NCBI GenBank assembly: GCA_016744695.1
Contig: JADGDV010000012.1
Coordinates: 28,611-92,610 of the forward strand
Direction of reading: 5' to 3'
Origin: Hahellaceae bacterium
GTDB taxonomy: Bacteria > Pseudomonadota > Gammaproteobacteria > Pseudomonadales > Oleiphilaceae
DNA length: 64,000 nucleotides
Each line of letters starts with the position of its first letter. Positions within the stretch are counted from its first letter, which is position 1. A model generated the notes under the pieces. That model was not told the DNA's origin, did no database searches, and worked only from the letters and a program-made list of their open reading frames with translations. The translations under genes and the position numbers were made by a program. Below, in pieces: positions 8,840 through 18,103 of this stretch.

Positions 8840-10276
8840 ATGACTAAATTACGCCAACTTCACGAGCACCTACAGAACAGCAATACCTATCAACAATGGT
8901 TAGCAACAGCCATTGAAATAGACAAGCTCACAGGCATGGATGAATGGCGTGAGACGAATCAATCCAATGACTATCCCTATCAGTTACTTGAACAACACAC
9001 TTATAAACTTCAACGCTTAATTGACAGCAAAAATTACGCTGAGCTGATTCCCTTCGTTAAAGAAAGTCTTTACCGAACTCTTGGAGAGCTAGACAACACA
9101 CGGCTTTACCAGCAAGCGATCAGTGGCACTAAAGCGCTCATAGCCCGTTACCTTGAACTTATCGTGCTCGCACTAAACACCTTATGTGATAACCCCTTAC
9201 CTGGCATTACGACTCAAGATAAGTTGGCCATACTAACCCAATCCGAAAAGAATTTTGGCAGGCCTGCACTTATGCTAAGCGGAGGAGGGACGTTTGGTAT
9301 TTACCATTTAGGGGTTGTTAGTACCCTGTTAGATGAAAAGTTACTACCCAATATCATCTCTGGCACCAGTATGGGTTCAATTACGGCAGGCATTTTAGCT
9401 TGTTATAATGACGATGAAATAAAAGCACAATTAAGCACACCAGAAAAAAGTCATTACAGACCATTAAAACGCCTTCCGCTTGCCTCTTCCTTAAAACAAA
9501 AAGCGTTATTATGCCCTGAGCAACTTTATCAATGCCTTCAGGCTAATATTGGTGACTACACCTTTCAGGAAGCATACGATCGAACCGGTAGGGAAGTGAG
9601 TATCACCGTTTCCCCCGCCCGTGCAGGCCAAAAACCCCGAATACTTAATCACCAAACAGCGCCTAATGTATTAATTGCTCATGCGGCAAAAGCATCCTGT
9701 TCGGTCCCCGGGCTTTTCCCACCTACAGGCTTGAAAGCAAAAACATCTGAGGGAGACATCGTTCCTTATTTAGAGGGTGAACGTTGGTTTGATGGCTCTT
9801 TTGCTACGGACATTCCCAGGCAACGCATTAGCCGCTTACACAATGCAAACTACTTTATTGTGAGCCAAGCTAACCCTCATATAGTGCCTTTCATATCCCA
9901 CCGCCAACGAACAGGGCTGCCTGCACTAATAAGAGATCTTGCCGTTACCTCAGCTTATGCTCAGGGCAACGCTTTACTCAAAATAGCCCGCCGTAGATTG
10001 CATAAACAACCCTGGCGCTCATGGCTTAATCACGCATCTTTTATGTTAGATCAGGATTATCTGGGTGACATTAATATTCATCCACAGTTTCCACCCAGTT
10101 GGTATCTCAAGTTTATGAAGAACCCGAATGATAGTGAGCGAGATTATTTGCTAAAGATGGGGGAACGATCAACTTGGCCACAGCTAGCGATGATTCGGGA
10201 TCAAACTCGAGTTAGTAGTACACTACAAGCTTGTATAAAACGACTGTTAAAGGCTCAACACCATGCTAACAATTAA
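8840..10276 (+). CDS. Patatin-like phospholipase with DUF3336 N-terminal domain
   Basis: A 478-residue lipid acyl hydrolase. The N-terminal 120 residues match the DUF3336 region found in front of some patatin domains, including triacylglycerol lipases. The patatin core shows the oxyanion motif GGGTFG (148-153), the nucleophile motif GTSMG with Ser177, and the dyad aspartate in DGS (Asp318). No signal peptide is seen, so it probably acts in the cytoplasm or at the inner membrane face. Its place after the desaturase operon suggests acyl-chain turnover, but a 104-bp gap with a hairpin separates it, so co-transcription is not certain. Confidence 0.9.
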   Translation: MTKLRQLHEHLQNSNTYQQWLATAIEIDKLTGMDEWRETNQSNDYPYQLLEQHTYKLQRLIDSKNYAELIPFVKESLYRTLGELDNTRLYQQAISGTKALIARYLELIVLALNTLCDNPLPGITTQDKLAILTQSEKNFGRPALMLSGGGTFGIYHLGVVSTLLDEKLLPNIISGTSMGSITAGILACYNDDEIKAQLSTPEKSHYRPLKRLPLASSLKQKALLCPEQLYQCLQANIGDYTFQEAYDRTGREVSITVSPARAGQKPRILNHQTAPNVLIAHAAKASCSVPGLFPPTGLKAKTSEGDIVPYLEGERWFDGSFATDIPRQRISRLHNANYFIVSQANPHIVPFISHRQRTGLPALIRDLAVTSAYAQGNALLKIARRRLHKQPWRSWLNHASFMLDQDYLGDINIHPQFPPSWYLKFMKNPNDSERDYLLKMGERSTWPQLAMIRDQTRVSSTLQACIKRLLKAQHHANN

Positions 10277-10302
10277 TATTCATAAACGTGATATTTATAG
10301 CA

Positions 10303-11001
10303 CTAATACTCAAATTTTATATGCGCATCCTCCCCTTCTAATAATTCCATGAGCACCTTATTCGCCTCTTTCCAATTAAAATCAGGGTATTTTAGTTGGG
10401 ATGCACTCACCTTTTCTTGATAAGCCTGCTTTAGTTTCAGTTCAATACTATGGGTATGAGAAAGAGGCTCTTGATAGAACTGTCGCATTTTTTCTTCGAT
10501 AGATGCCTTGTCTTCAATGGTGTCAGGTAATGCAGCTATCAATGCATCAGTAATTTTTTGGCTGATTTTAACTTCGTAATTACCTTGTCCTTCTTGCTGG
10601 ATATACACAATGGCGTCTGCCCAGTCTGCTAACTTGGCTATTTCTTTTAGTGGTGTGTTTTCTAATTTTTTATCGAGCTTACGTAAGGGCGGGTGGATCT
10701 CATAATCAAACTGCTTAAATACGTCAGCCTTATCGCCGAGCATGGCTTCTAATTTTCGCTTGCTTACGGAAGGCAAATCTCCGCCTAAAAGCTCTGGTAA
10801 ATCATGATTCAAGCAATAGTCCATTAATAGAATTTGCTTCTCAGGAGTATAGTAATCAGCGCTTAAAATACGTCGGGCTAAGGCCCTTGCAATCATCGTC
10901 ACCATATAATGATGTTCAGCTAGATATTGAGGGCGGCCATGTTTAACACTATTCCAGCGAACCACATGCCCACTACGTACAATATCTCTCAAACTTAGCA
11001 T
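10303..11001 (-). CDS. HD-domain phosphohydrolase, YfbR-like
   Basis: A 232-residue HD-superfamily protein related to the 5'-deoxynucleotidase YfbR. The metal-binding pattern is seen as YLAEHHYMV (His near 25), NHDLPELLGGDLPS (His-Asp near 65) and a later Asp in KLADWADAIV near 125. YfbR removes phosphate from deoxynucleoside 5'-monophosphates. The start at 11001 was chosen because GTAAGG lies just upstream and the protein then aligns with the family (MLSLRDIVRSGHV...); an ATG at 11067 would add 22 residues with no sign of conservation. It is divergent from the molybdopterin oxidoreductase gene and longer than YfbR (199 residues), so substrate identity is tentative. Confidence 0.78.
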   Translation of the reverse strand: MLSLRDIVRSGHVVRWNSVKHGRPQYLAEHHYMVTMIARALARRILSADYYTPEKQILLMDYCLNHDLPELLGGDLPSVSKRKLEAMLGDKADVFKQFDYEIHPPLRKLDKKLENTPLKEIAKLADWADAIVYIQQEGQGNYEVKISQKITDALIAALPDTIEDKASIEEKMRQFYQEPLSHTHSIELKLKQAYQEKVSASQLKYPDFNWKEANKVLMELLEGEDAHIKFEY

Positions 11002-11098
11002 TACCTTACCCCTTTCATAAATCAAAATTAGTACATACACTCTAATGTAGAAATCAGCCGCATTCAAACAATTAAGGTCAACCCAAAGGGGTATCGCG

Positions 11099-13384
11099 AT
11101 GAATAATAAGGATATAAAAACTCACTACCGCACGTGCAACCTTTGTGAAGCCATGTGCGGTATTGAGATTAAGCATCAGGATGATGAAATACTCTCGATA
11201 AAAGGCGACAAACAAGACGCTTTAAGTCAGGGTCATATCTGCCCTAAAGCCGTTGCACTCAAAGACCTTCATCTTGATAAAGACCGTCTTAAACACCCGA
11301 TGCTCAAAACAGACAATGGCTGGGAGCGCATTAGCTGGCAGAAAGCATTTGGGCTTTTCTCGAAAAAGGTTAAATCTACCCAGCAACAATATGGTCGTGA
11401 TTCAGTGGGTGTTTATCTGGGCAACCCAACCGTTCATAACCATGGCACCTTATTAACCGTGTTGCCTTTTCTAAAGGCATTACGCAGCAAAAAGCGCTTT
11501 TCGGCCACGTCAAATGATCAATTACCTCATATGCTGGCCAACCTTAAGTTGTTTGGGCATCAGGGGCTTTTTCCTATTCCAGACATTGACCATACCGACC
11601 TATTTATTTGCCTTGGAAGTAATCCTTTAGCCTCTAACGGTAGTTTAATGTCTGCCCCAGGCATACAAAAACGCCTTAAAGCAATCCAAGATCGTAATGG
11701 TAAAGTGGTCATTATTGATCCAAGAAAAACCGAAACGGCTCACATTGCTGATGAACACTTATTTATAACGCCAGGTACTGACTGCCTACTGCTACTGGCT
11801 ATGTTGAATTCACTATTTACTGAAAACCTGATCGATATAGGTAGATTAGATAGCTATTGCGATGACCTTTCACTGATTAAACAAGCCTGTAAAAACTTTA
11901 CTCCAGAAAGTGTGAGTGAACAGACAGGCATTTCAGCTAAACATATTCGAACACTAGCCCATGACTTAGCCACCACCCCTCGTGCCGTTTTATTCGGCCG
12001 AATGGGGACCTCCACACAAGAGTTTGGTGGCGTGAACACTTGGCTGATTTACCTCCTAAATATCCTAACAGGGCACCTAGATCAGCGTGGGGGGATGATG
12101 TTCACTAAACCCGCAGCCGATATGGTTGAAGTGGGCGCACTCGCTGGCCAAAAGGGACATTTTAATCGTTATACAAGTCGGGTTAGGGGGCTGCCTGAGT
12201 TTTCAGGCGAACTGCCTGCGAGCACCTTAGCCGAAGAAATACTCACGCCGGGTGAAGGACAAATCAGAACCATGATCACCCTTGCGGGCAACCCTGTGCT
12301 ATCAAGCCCTAACGGACGAAAGCTAGAAGAAGCACTTGAAAGCCTCGATTTTATGGTATCAATTGATTTCTTCATCAATGAAACAACATCCCATGCAGAC
12401 CTGATTCTTCCACCCACAGGGCCATTGGAGCATAGTCATTTCGACATAGCGTTCAACATGATTAGCGTTCGTAATACCGCTAAATACTCAGATGCACTGT
12501 TCCAACCTGAACCGGACACTCGCCATGACTGGCAGATTTTAATGGAAATGACCCGCAGGCTTGAAGGTCGCAATTGGCGCAGTAAAATTGAGGCAGAAAC
12601 TAAATACCAAGTGATGAGCAAACTAGGCGCCGATGGCCTGCTAGATATTTTTTTACGTTCAGGCCCTTATGGTACGCCTTTACCGGCGACTGAGCGTATA
12701 GGTTCATTCCTGTCTGATATCAGTCAAGATTTACTAAAACCCCGTCACCCTATAAGAAGGCTACTTGCCATGGGGCCTTACGGGTCAAGCAATCGCTCAT
12801 TACAAAAAGACCTCAATCTAAGTTCACTAGCCTGCTACCCTCATGGTATAGATCTTGGGCCTTTACAGCCGTGCTTCCCTGAACGTATTTATCATAAGGA
12901 TCAACGTATTCCTCTAGCGCCCGCATGCTTTCTTGATGACCTTAAACGTGTGCATAAGGTGTTTGATAAGCCCTCTTCAAATCATCCGATGAGGCTCATT
13001 GGTCGACGTCATGTACGCTGCAATAATTCTTGGCTACACAACAGCCAACGACTCATAAAAGGGAGTGATCGCTGTACCCTGATTATCCACTCAAAAGATG
13101 CATCCAATTTAGCACTAAAAGAAGGGGGCATAGCGAAGGTCACATCCAATGTAGGTAGTATTGATATTCCGGTCGAAATATCAGATGACATAATGCAAGG
13201 TGTGGTCAGTATTCCTCACGGCTGGGGGCATCACCGAAAAGGGTCTCAACTATCTGTAGCGGAAACCAAACCGGGGGTTAGCCTGAATGATATTACTGAT
13301 GACCAGCATGTAGATCTATTATCGGGAACATCGGTATTGAATGGCGTACCCGTTACGGTTAAAGCACTGCAGCCTTATAGCTAA
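11099..13384 (+). CDS. Molybdopterin-dependent oxidoreductase, formate dehydrogenase/nitrate reductase superfamily
   Basis: A 761-residue single-chain molybdopterin enzyme. A [4Fe-4S] site is formed by Cys13, Cys16, Cys20 and Cys48. The MGD-binding core follows (ICLGSNPLASNGS near 175, VIIDPRKTETAHIAD near 202, VSIDFFINETTSHADLILP near 420), and the C-terminal MopB_CT beta-barrel holds SIPHGWGHH near 703. No twin-arginine signal peptide is present, so it is cytoplasmic. No electron-transfer or cofactor-insertion partner is encoded beside it. I could not find a clear Cys or Sec at the usual Mo-ligand position; the corresponding stretch reads FSATSNDQLPH. Substrate unknown; the annotation formate dehydrogenase should not be assumed. 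Confidence 0.85.
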   Translation: MNNKDIKTHYRTCNLCEAMCGIEIKHQDDEILSIKGDKQDALSQGHICPKAVALKDLHLDKDRLKHPMLKTDNGWERISWQKAFGLFSKKVKSTQQQYGRDSVGVYLGNPTVHNHGTLLTVLPFLKALRSKKRFSATSNDQLPHMLANLKLFGHQGLFPIPDIDHTDLFICLGSNPLASNGSLMSAPGIQKRLKAIQDRNGKVVIIDPRKTETAHIADEHLFITPGTDCLLLLAMLNSLFTENLIDIGRLDSYCDDLSLIKQACKNFTPESVSEQTGISAKHIRTLAHDLATTPRAVLFGRMGTSTQEFGGVNTWLIYLLNILTGHLDQRGGMMFTKPAADMVEVGALAGQKGHFNRYTSRVRGLPEFSGELPASTLAEEILTPGEGQIRTMITLAGNPVLSSPNGRKLEEALESLDFMVSIDFFINETTSHADLILPPTGPLEHSHFDIAFNMISVRNTAKYSDALFQPEPDTRHDWQILMEMTRRLEGRNWRSKIEAETKYQVMSKLGADGLLDIFLRSGPYGTPLPATERIGSFLSDISQDLLKPRHPIRRLLAMGPYGSSNRSLQKDLNLSSLACYPHGIDLGPLQPCFPERIYHKDQRIPLAPACFLDDLKRVHKVFDKPSSNHPMRLIGRRHVRCNNSWLHNSQRLIKGSDRCTLIIHSKDASNLALKEGGIAKVTSNVGSIDIPVEISDDIMQGVVSIPHGWGHHRKGSQLSVAETKPGVSLNDITDDQHVDLLSGTSVLNGVPVTVKALQPYS

Positions 13385-13444
13385 AGGTCCCGAACAGTTA
13401 GACCAAAGAGGCGACCCTAATAGTGATGGAGGGAAATAGGAAAA

Positions 13445-13473
13445 GCCATATTATGCGTATGTCACAATATGGC
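13445..13473 (-). terminator. Terminator of the VOC-lipoprotein unit
   Basis: GCCATATT and AATATGGC form a perfect 8-bp stem with a 13-nt loop, 41 nt after the lipoprotein stop. Read on the minus strand the stem is followed by TTTT, a short U-tract. It may also serve the convergent molybdopterin gene. Confidence 0.45.
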
Positions 13474-13514
13474 AATTCTATTAAACTACTGAGTGCTAAT
13501 AGCTCACAACCGCT

Positions 13515-13778
13515 TTAACGTCTTGAAGGGCGTGGCCTTGCAGGGACCGGTCTGTTAACAGGAGGGCGAACATTTGGTCTTTCTGGCCTAGGGGGTGGCA
13601 CCACAATAATATCAGGGCTGTTATGCCAGTGATTATTGTACATAGGGTCGTTCCAACCAGGCCCGTAATACGATGAAGAGTGCACTGAGCCACCAGTCCC
13701 AGAGCTTGCACAAGCAGTTAGTAATACACCTGAAAAAATCAGGGATGCGGTTCCTAAAAATATTTTACATGTCCTCAT
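13515..13778 (-). CDS. Small lipoprotein with Pro/Arg-rich tail
   Basis: An 87-residue predicted lipoprotein. The signal peptide ends in the lipobox LTAC with the acylated Cys23. The mature part is Gly/Ser/Tyr/Trp-rich (YYGPGWND, NNHWHN) and ends in a basic, proline-rich tail (RPPVNRPVPARPRPSRR). A GGAG ribosome site lies in the last codons of the upstream VOC gene, two bases before, so the two are translationally linked. Such short YxGPxW-type lipoproteins are common in gammaproteobacteria and of unknown function; residue +2 after the cysteine is Ala, compatible with outer-membrane sorting. Confidence 0.8.
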   Translation of the reverse strand: MRTCKIFLGTASLIFSGVLLTACASSGTGGSVHSSSYYGPGWNDPMYNNHWHNSPDIIVVPPPRPERPNVRPPVNRPVPARPRPSRR

Positions 13779-13780
13779 AG

Positions 13781-14674
13781 TTATTTCTCCACCTGAGCGA
13801 TGCCTGACTTTTTAATCAAGCCAATAATAGCCCCATTAGAGTCCGCAATGATGGCTAACTGGCCATCAAAAACCTCCTTGCGAGGGGCGTATATAATACT
13901 GCCCCCCATATCTTTAGCCTTGCGCAGGGTATCATCTATACTGTCCACACTAACAAAGCCAACCCAGCGATCTTGTTGAGGTAACGATTTTGGTAATGGC
14001 ACGATTCCCGCTCGGGCAATGTTATCCTGCAACAGAATAAAGTCATTTTCCCGCTCAGTTTGAGATAACTCCTGAGTCTCGTAGCCAACTACCTTAGAAT
14101 AAAAATCCATGGCTGCATTTGGATTTACACTAAAGAGCTGAGCCCAGCGCCATTCTCCATATACGGCATCTTCATCTTTAGGATCGCCGCTATCCGAATT
14201 TAAAAGACCTACAATAGCTCCTTGAGGATCAACAATAATGGCATGAGTTCCACGTTGCCCGAATTGTCTTGGCTCCAGTGATATTTTTGCCCCTAGATTC
14301 TCGGCTGCATTCACGGCCTTTTGGACATTCTGTGTCGATATATGACCAACCCATAATGCTTTATCTGTTTCTCCTTTTACTGTAGGTCGAGAAACAATAC
14401 CTGCGATTAACTTACCTTCGCTAAGCAAGTGGTAATAGATATCACTGCTATTAGCTGTTTTTGCAGCCTCTGTTCTTTTTACTTCCCAGCCAAATACTTC
14501 TGTATAGAAAGAAATAGAAGCATCCACGTCAGCGCTAAATAAATCTGCCCAAATAAACTTACCTGGTTGACTTTGGCCAGTAGCAGGATCAGTCAGTGGG
14601 GGAAACATTGAATTTGCCGAGAGCGTCCCTGAAAGTAACACGGCATACAAGATTGCTATTGTTTTTAGTTTCAT
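13781..14674 (-). CDS. Exported VOC-family protein, two glyoxalase-like domains
   Basis: A 297-residue protein with an N-terminal signal peptide (MKLKTIAILYAVLLSGTLSAN) and two vicinal-oxygen-chelate domains at about residues 36-160 and 165-290 (FIWADLFSADVDASISFY and GEWRWAQLFSVNPNAAMDFY open them). Each has the family's beta-alpha-beta-beta-beta pattern and the phrase IVDPQGAIVGLL or IADSNGAIIGLI near its end. VOC proteins include glyoxalases, dioxygenases and resistance proteins; the metal ligands are not obvious here, so catalysis is unclear. Export to the periplasm is unusual for the group. It is the first gene of a two-gene unit with the small lipoprotein. Confidence 0.85.
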   Translation of the reverse strand: MKLKTIAILYAVLLSGTLSANSMFPPLTDPATGQSQPGKFIWADLFSADVDASISFYTEVFGWEVKRTEAAKTANSSDIYYHLLSEGKLIAGIVSRPTVKGETDKALWVGHISTQNVQKAVNAAENLGAKISLEPRQFGQRGTHAIIVDPQGAIVGLLNSDSGDPKDEDAVYGEWRWAQLFSVNPNAAMDFYSKVVGYETQELSQTERENDFILLQDNIARAGIVPLPKSLPQQDRWVGFVSVDSIDDTLRKAKDMGGSIIYAPRKEVFDGQLAIIADSNGAIIGLIKKSGIAQVEK

Positions 14675-14774
14675 AATGTTCCTTTCTTAATTAAGAATTC
14701 GTCTATTTGATGTGACCAGTTTCCAAAATAGGCGCTTACATATTCCGCATTGGGCGATTCATAGATGTGCCTCT

Positions 14775-15443
14775 TTAATCAATCCCCAAAATCTTATGCA
14801 TCTGCAAGGTTAAACGCCATTGCGGGTGCTTAAGGCAATATTCCGTGGCTAAACGCATATTGCTTTGTTTAAGCGCATCACGACCTGATATAACCGCATG
14901 ATCTGCCATAGGTGATAAGAAGTAATGACTGGCTTCAATCGCATCAAAACGTTCAGGAAGCGCTAGAGCCTGAGGGTAAACTAACTTTACTTCATCACAG
15001 CTCGTAACCACTACTTTCGCATCCGCCTTCGGGCTTATGCAGAGCCAGTCTAAGCCTTTGGGTGCAGGGAGTGTACCGTTGCTTTCTACACCCACTTCAA
15101 AACCCCGTTGATGCATTGCATTAATTAAAGGTTCATCAAGCTGTAATAGCGGCTCGCCTCCGGTAAAAATGACATAGGGTTTTACTTTATTGTTACTGCT
15201 ACGTTCACCTGCCCATCGCTGACTAATGGCATCAGCCAGATCGGCTTCGGTATTAAACTCCCCACCGTTTTGCCCATCGGTACCTATAAAATCGGTATCG
15301 CAAAAATTACACACGGCATTAGCACGGTCTTTTTCACGACCCGTCCATAAATTACACTTACTGAAACGGCAAAAAACAGAGGCTCTGCCCGTTTGAGCAC
15401 CTTCACCTTGTAAGCTATAGAACATTTCTTTTACACGATACAT
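14775..15443 (-). CDS. queE: 7-carboxy-7-deazaguanine synthase
   Basis: A 222-residue radical-SAM enzyme of the queuosine/7-deazapurine pathway that converts CPH4 to CDG. The cluster cysteines are Cys30, Cys45 and Cys48, giving the CX14CX2C spacing typical of the proteobacterial QueE type rather than the usual CX3CX2C. FTGGEPLLQ near residue 93 is the GGEP SAM-binding motif, and YSLQGEG near 9-15 is the substrate-binding lead. It lies 2 nt after queC on the same strand, an operon for successive steps of the pathway. Length matches the E. coli enzyme (223). Confidence 0.96.
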   Translation of the reverse strand: MYRVKEMFYSLQGEGAQTGRASVFCRFSKCNLWTGREKDRANAVCNFCDTDFIGTDGQNGGEFNTEADLADAISQRWAGERSSNNKVKPYVIFTGGEPLLQLDEPLINAMHQRGFEVGVESNGTLPAPKGLDWLCISPKADAKVVVTSCDEVKLVYPQALALPERFDAIEASHYFLSPMADHAVISGRDALKQSNMRLATEYCLKHPQWRLTLQMHKILGID

Positions 15444-15445
15444 GG

Positions 15446-16135
15446 TTAGGCCTGCACCTCATAAACCAATGAATCTGAAATACCGTTTTTAGCAAAGGCT
15501 TCTAAGCGCTCTTGGCATGAGCCACACTTACCGCAAGCTCGTTCACGACCATTATAGCAAGTCCAGGTTTTGCCATAGTCTAAACCCATTGCTAAGCCTT
15601 CACGTAAAATATCTATTTTGTTCTGTTGAGAAAACGGGGCAATGACATCTACGGCTTCGTAGTTAGCAATCTGAGAAACGGCATTCATTTTGTCTATAAA
15701 TTCAGGGCGGCAATCAGGATAAATGGCATGATCCCCCCCATGGGCTCCGTAATAAACCGCCACAGCATGAAGAGACACCGCATAACCCACCGCTAATGAA
15801 AGCATGATCATATTGCGGTTAGGCACCACCGTAGACTTCATACTTTCTTCTTCATAATGTCCTTCGGGTATTTCTATATCGTCAGTCAACGACGACCCGA
15901 GTAACAACTGATTGATAGCGGTTATATCTACAATTTTATGAGGAATAGCCAGCTCGTCACATACCTTTTGGGCATAGTGAAGCTCTTTAGAGTGACGCTG
16001 CCCGTAGTTAAAAGAAAGCGCATACACTTTCTTTCCTTCATTAATGGCTTTATGGAGTAAAGTGAAGGAGTCCATACCTCCAGAAAAGATGACAACTACT
16101 TTTTCAGGCTGTTTTTCAGAAGTGCTTTCAGACAT
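15446..16135 (-). CDS. queC: 7-cyano-7-deazaguanine (preQ0) synthase
   Basis: A 229-residue ATP-dependent enzyme that turns CDG into preQ0. The PP-loop SGGMDS is at residues 18-23, and a zinc site is formed by four cysteines in [15 protein letters not shown] near residues 193-207. [10 protein letters not shown] near 88 is the family's substrate motif. It heads the queC-queE unit. The other queuosine genes (queD, queF, tgt) are not in the window. Length and motifs agree with the family (231 in E. coli). Confidence 0.97.
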   Translation of the reverse strand: MSESTSEKQPEKVVVIFSGGMDSFTLLHKAINEGKKVYALSFNYGQRHSKELHYAQKVCDELAIPHKIVDITAINQLLLGSSLTDDIEIPEGHYEEESMKSTVVPNRNMIMLSLAVGYAVSLHAVAVYYGAHGGDHAIYPDCRPEFIDKMNAVSQIANYEAVDVIAPFSQQNKIDILREGLAMGLDYGKTWTCYNGRERACGKCGSCQERLEAFAKNGISDSLVYEVQA

Positions 16136-16369
16136 GATATTCCAATCAATAAGTTTAAATAATCAATTTAGATGCTAATTGTGAGTATTGTACGACTGCT
16201 TGAGCTCAGGGGGAAGTTTCTTACTCCGACACCCTATAAAAAAGCACAATTTCAAAGGTGACTAGCGCCTCATTTATAAAATAAAGATGAACGATTTGCG
16301 AGCAAACCTGCTATAACTAAATAATAAGCACCTAAGTTTTATGTCTGTTTTTGTTCAGAGGAAAACCAC

Positions 16370-17026
16370 ATGACACCTGAAGCCTCAACACTATCAATGA
16401 GTATTACTATCGTCTGTATTCTTGTAGCAAGTGTATCAATACTGGCCAGCTACCGACTGATGAAACCTTTACCTCTTAAAATTTCAGCAAAATCAACAGC
16501 ACGTCCTCTCAGTGGTCTTTTACTATTAAGTAGCGCGGTTGCCTGGACTCTTCTGGGAGTCAATGCAGAAAACACGGCGCCTCAAGTCGTATCAGTTGAA
16601 GAGATTGAATCTCTCCCTACCACCGCCGCAGGGATCCCGTCATCATTTTATGAAGTGTCTCAGCCTGCAGCACCGTTATCTGAAGCCAAAGCCATAACCG
16701 AAGCCGAAGAAATTGCAGAGGAACCCAAGAGCCCTGATTTTCAAAAGCTAAGAAACCATGTGACTAACATGCTATTCACATCTGACGGTTTTCACGCCAG
16801 CGAAAAAGCCGTTATAATTGACTTGTCACAGGATCGTCATAAAGACATGATTAAGTACCTTGCAGATGAGCGCCCAGGTTTGCTGACGATTGTTTACCAC
16901 AAGCAATTATCTACAGGCCCTCAAATGGTGGTATATTTTCCTGAAATTGCAGGTAACCAGCTAATTTATACACCGCTTACAGGGCCTGTATCAAAAGCAC
17001 TACCAGCGGATGTAAGTGCAAACTAA
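16370..17026 (+). CDS. Hypothetical membrane protein, two N-terminal helices
   Basis: A 218-residue protein I do not recognise. A first helix lies at about residues 9-27 (SITIVCILVASVSILASY) and a second at about 46-63 (LSGLLLLSSAVAWTLLGV), with a short basic cytoplasmic loop between. A Glu/Pro/Ala-rich linker (residues 75-120) leads to a small predicted alpha/beta domain (120-210; VIIDLSQDRHKDMIKYLADE, LTIVYHKQLSTGPQMVVYFPE). The start at 16370 follows AGAGGAAAA. It stands alone, divergent from queC and upstream of the exonuclease gene by 104 bp. No function is assigned. Confidence 0.7.
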   Translation: MTPEASTLSMSITIVCILVASVSILASYRLMKPLPLKISAKSTARPLSGLLLLSSAVAWTLLGVNAENTAPQVVSVEEIESLPTTAAGIPSSFYEVSQPAAPLSEAKAITEAEEIAEEPKSPDFQKLRNHVTNMLFTSDGFHASEKAVIIDLSQDRHKDMIKYLADERPGLLTIVYHKQLSTGPQMVVYFPEIAGNQLIYTPLTGPVSKALPADVSAN

Positions 17027-17130
17027 AATAGCGCTAGAGTTACAGGATAACCACACGAGAAGCTTGCAGAATTATCAGCAATAAAGTTACTATAAAAACA
17101 TTAATAACAAGAGTTCAGTACCCATTCTAA

Positions 17131-17628
17131 ATGAATATTTCATCGCAACCTGTCTTCATTGATTTTGAAGCATCTAGCCTTAATTTAATTGAAAGCTATC
17201 CTATTGAAGCGGGCATCTGTCTTCCTGATAACACCACGCACAGCTGGCTTATTAAGCCGCATGTACTCTGGAAAAACTGGTCTGAATCTGCTGAAAAAAT
17301 TCACGGTATTAGCCGGGAACAATTACTAGAAGAGGGGCTTGAGATTAGCGAGGTTGCTCACCAGTTAAATACATTAATAACGGGTGATGTTTTTTGTGAC
17401 GCATGGACCTTCGATAGCTTCTGGCAACACCGCTTATTTAAAGCGGCTAAAACCAAACCGACGTTCCATCTTGACTCAATATCAACACTACTCAATGACG
17501 AACAAATTAAGCAATGGCAAGATGTTCGTGAAATGGTTATCAAAGAGAAGGGTATTATTACTCATAGAGCAGCCAACGATGCATTAATTCTCAATGAAAC
17601 ATGGTTACGCCTTCAACATATTAAATAG
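17131..17628 (+). CDS. DEDDh-family 3'-5' exonuclease, short form
   Basis: A 165-residue protein of the RNase T/DnaQ exonuclease fold. The catalytic residues are visible: Asp11 and Glu13 (FIDFEAS), Asp90 or Asp95 (CDAWTFDSFW), His145 and Asp150 (THRAANDA), which fit the DEDDh order. The phrase IHGISREQL near 57 is typical of DnaQ-like proteins. Substrate (DNA, small RNA or oligonucleotides) is unknown. No Shine-Dalgarno is evident before the ATG. It ends 6 nt from the convergent response-regulator gene, with only an imperfect C/G-rich hairpin (around 17630-17646) between. Confidence 0.83.
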   Translation: MNISSQPVFIDFEASSLNLIESYPIEAGICLPDNTTHSWLIKPHVLWKNWSESAEKIHGISREQLLEEGLEISEVAHQLNTLITGDVFCDAWTFDSFWQHRLFKAAKTKPTFHLDSISTLLNDEQIKQWQDVREMVIKEKGIITHRAANDALILNETWLRLQHIK

Positions 17629-17634
17629 CCCCCC

Positions 17635-18051
17635 TTAGTATGGAGGGTTATTAATATCTCTTACTACGTCATCCCCAACATTGTTAGTCATCATATAATT
17701 ATTAGTCACATCCAGAATTTTTTCATACGAATATGGCTTCACCACATAGCCGTTAGCACCAGAGCTAATAGCCGTTTGGATGCTTTCTATTGAGTCATCT
17801 GCCGTAACCAACACAATAAATGCATTTTTATTAAGACGTTTCATAGACTGCAAAACAGAAAGGCCGTCAATATCTGGTAGGCCTATATCTAGCATTACAA
17901 TGTCATAAGTATTTTCTACGAACACTTCTAACGCCGTTTTTCCATCTTCTGCTTCACCAATGATTTCAATACCGGCCTTTTGCAGGGTATTACGAAGAAG
18001 GTCTCGCATTTCGGCTTCATCTTCAACCATGAGCACACTGATTTGCCGCAT
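17635..18051 (-). CDS. Single-domain CheY-like response regulator
   Basis: A 138-residue receiver domain without an output domain. The acidic pocket is VEDE (residues 9-12), the phospho-acceptor is Asp55 (MLDIGLPD), the Thr/Ser switch lies in LVTAD near 83 and the Lys in VVKPYS near 105. It is the last gene of the five-gene signalling operon and the obvious candidate to receive phosphate from the two hybrid kinases, through the Hpt domain of the first. It follows the second membrane protein by 52 bp and is preceded by GAGGTGAAA. The short Asn/Asp-rich tail (115-138) is unusual. Stand-alone receivers act by protein-protein contact or as phosphate shuttles. Confidence 0.92.
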   Translation of the reverse strand: MRQISVLMVEDEAEMRDLLRNTLQKAGIEIIGEAEDGKTALEVFVENTYDIVMLDIGLPDIDGLSVLQSMKRLNKNAFIVLVTADDSIESIQTAISSGANGYVVKPYSYEKILDVTNNYMMTNNVGDDVVRDINNPPY

Positions 18052-18103
18052 GATATTTTCACCTCATTTAATTATTTTTAGTTTATCGAATGTTTAGTAT
18101 TAG

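Noticed and set aside
16207..16245. preQ1-I riboswitch-like string near queC (AGGGGG ... ACACCCTATAAAAAAGC)
   Set aside because: It lies on the plus strand, away from queC; the loop between the two arms is far longer than in preQ1-I aptamers, and the plus-strand gene downstream is not a known queuosine gene.
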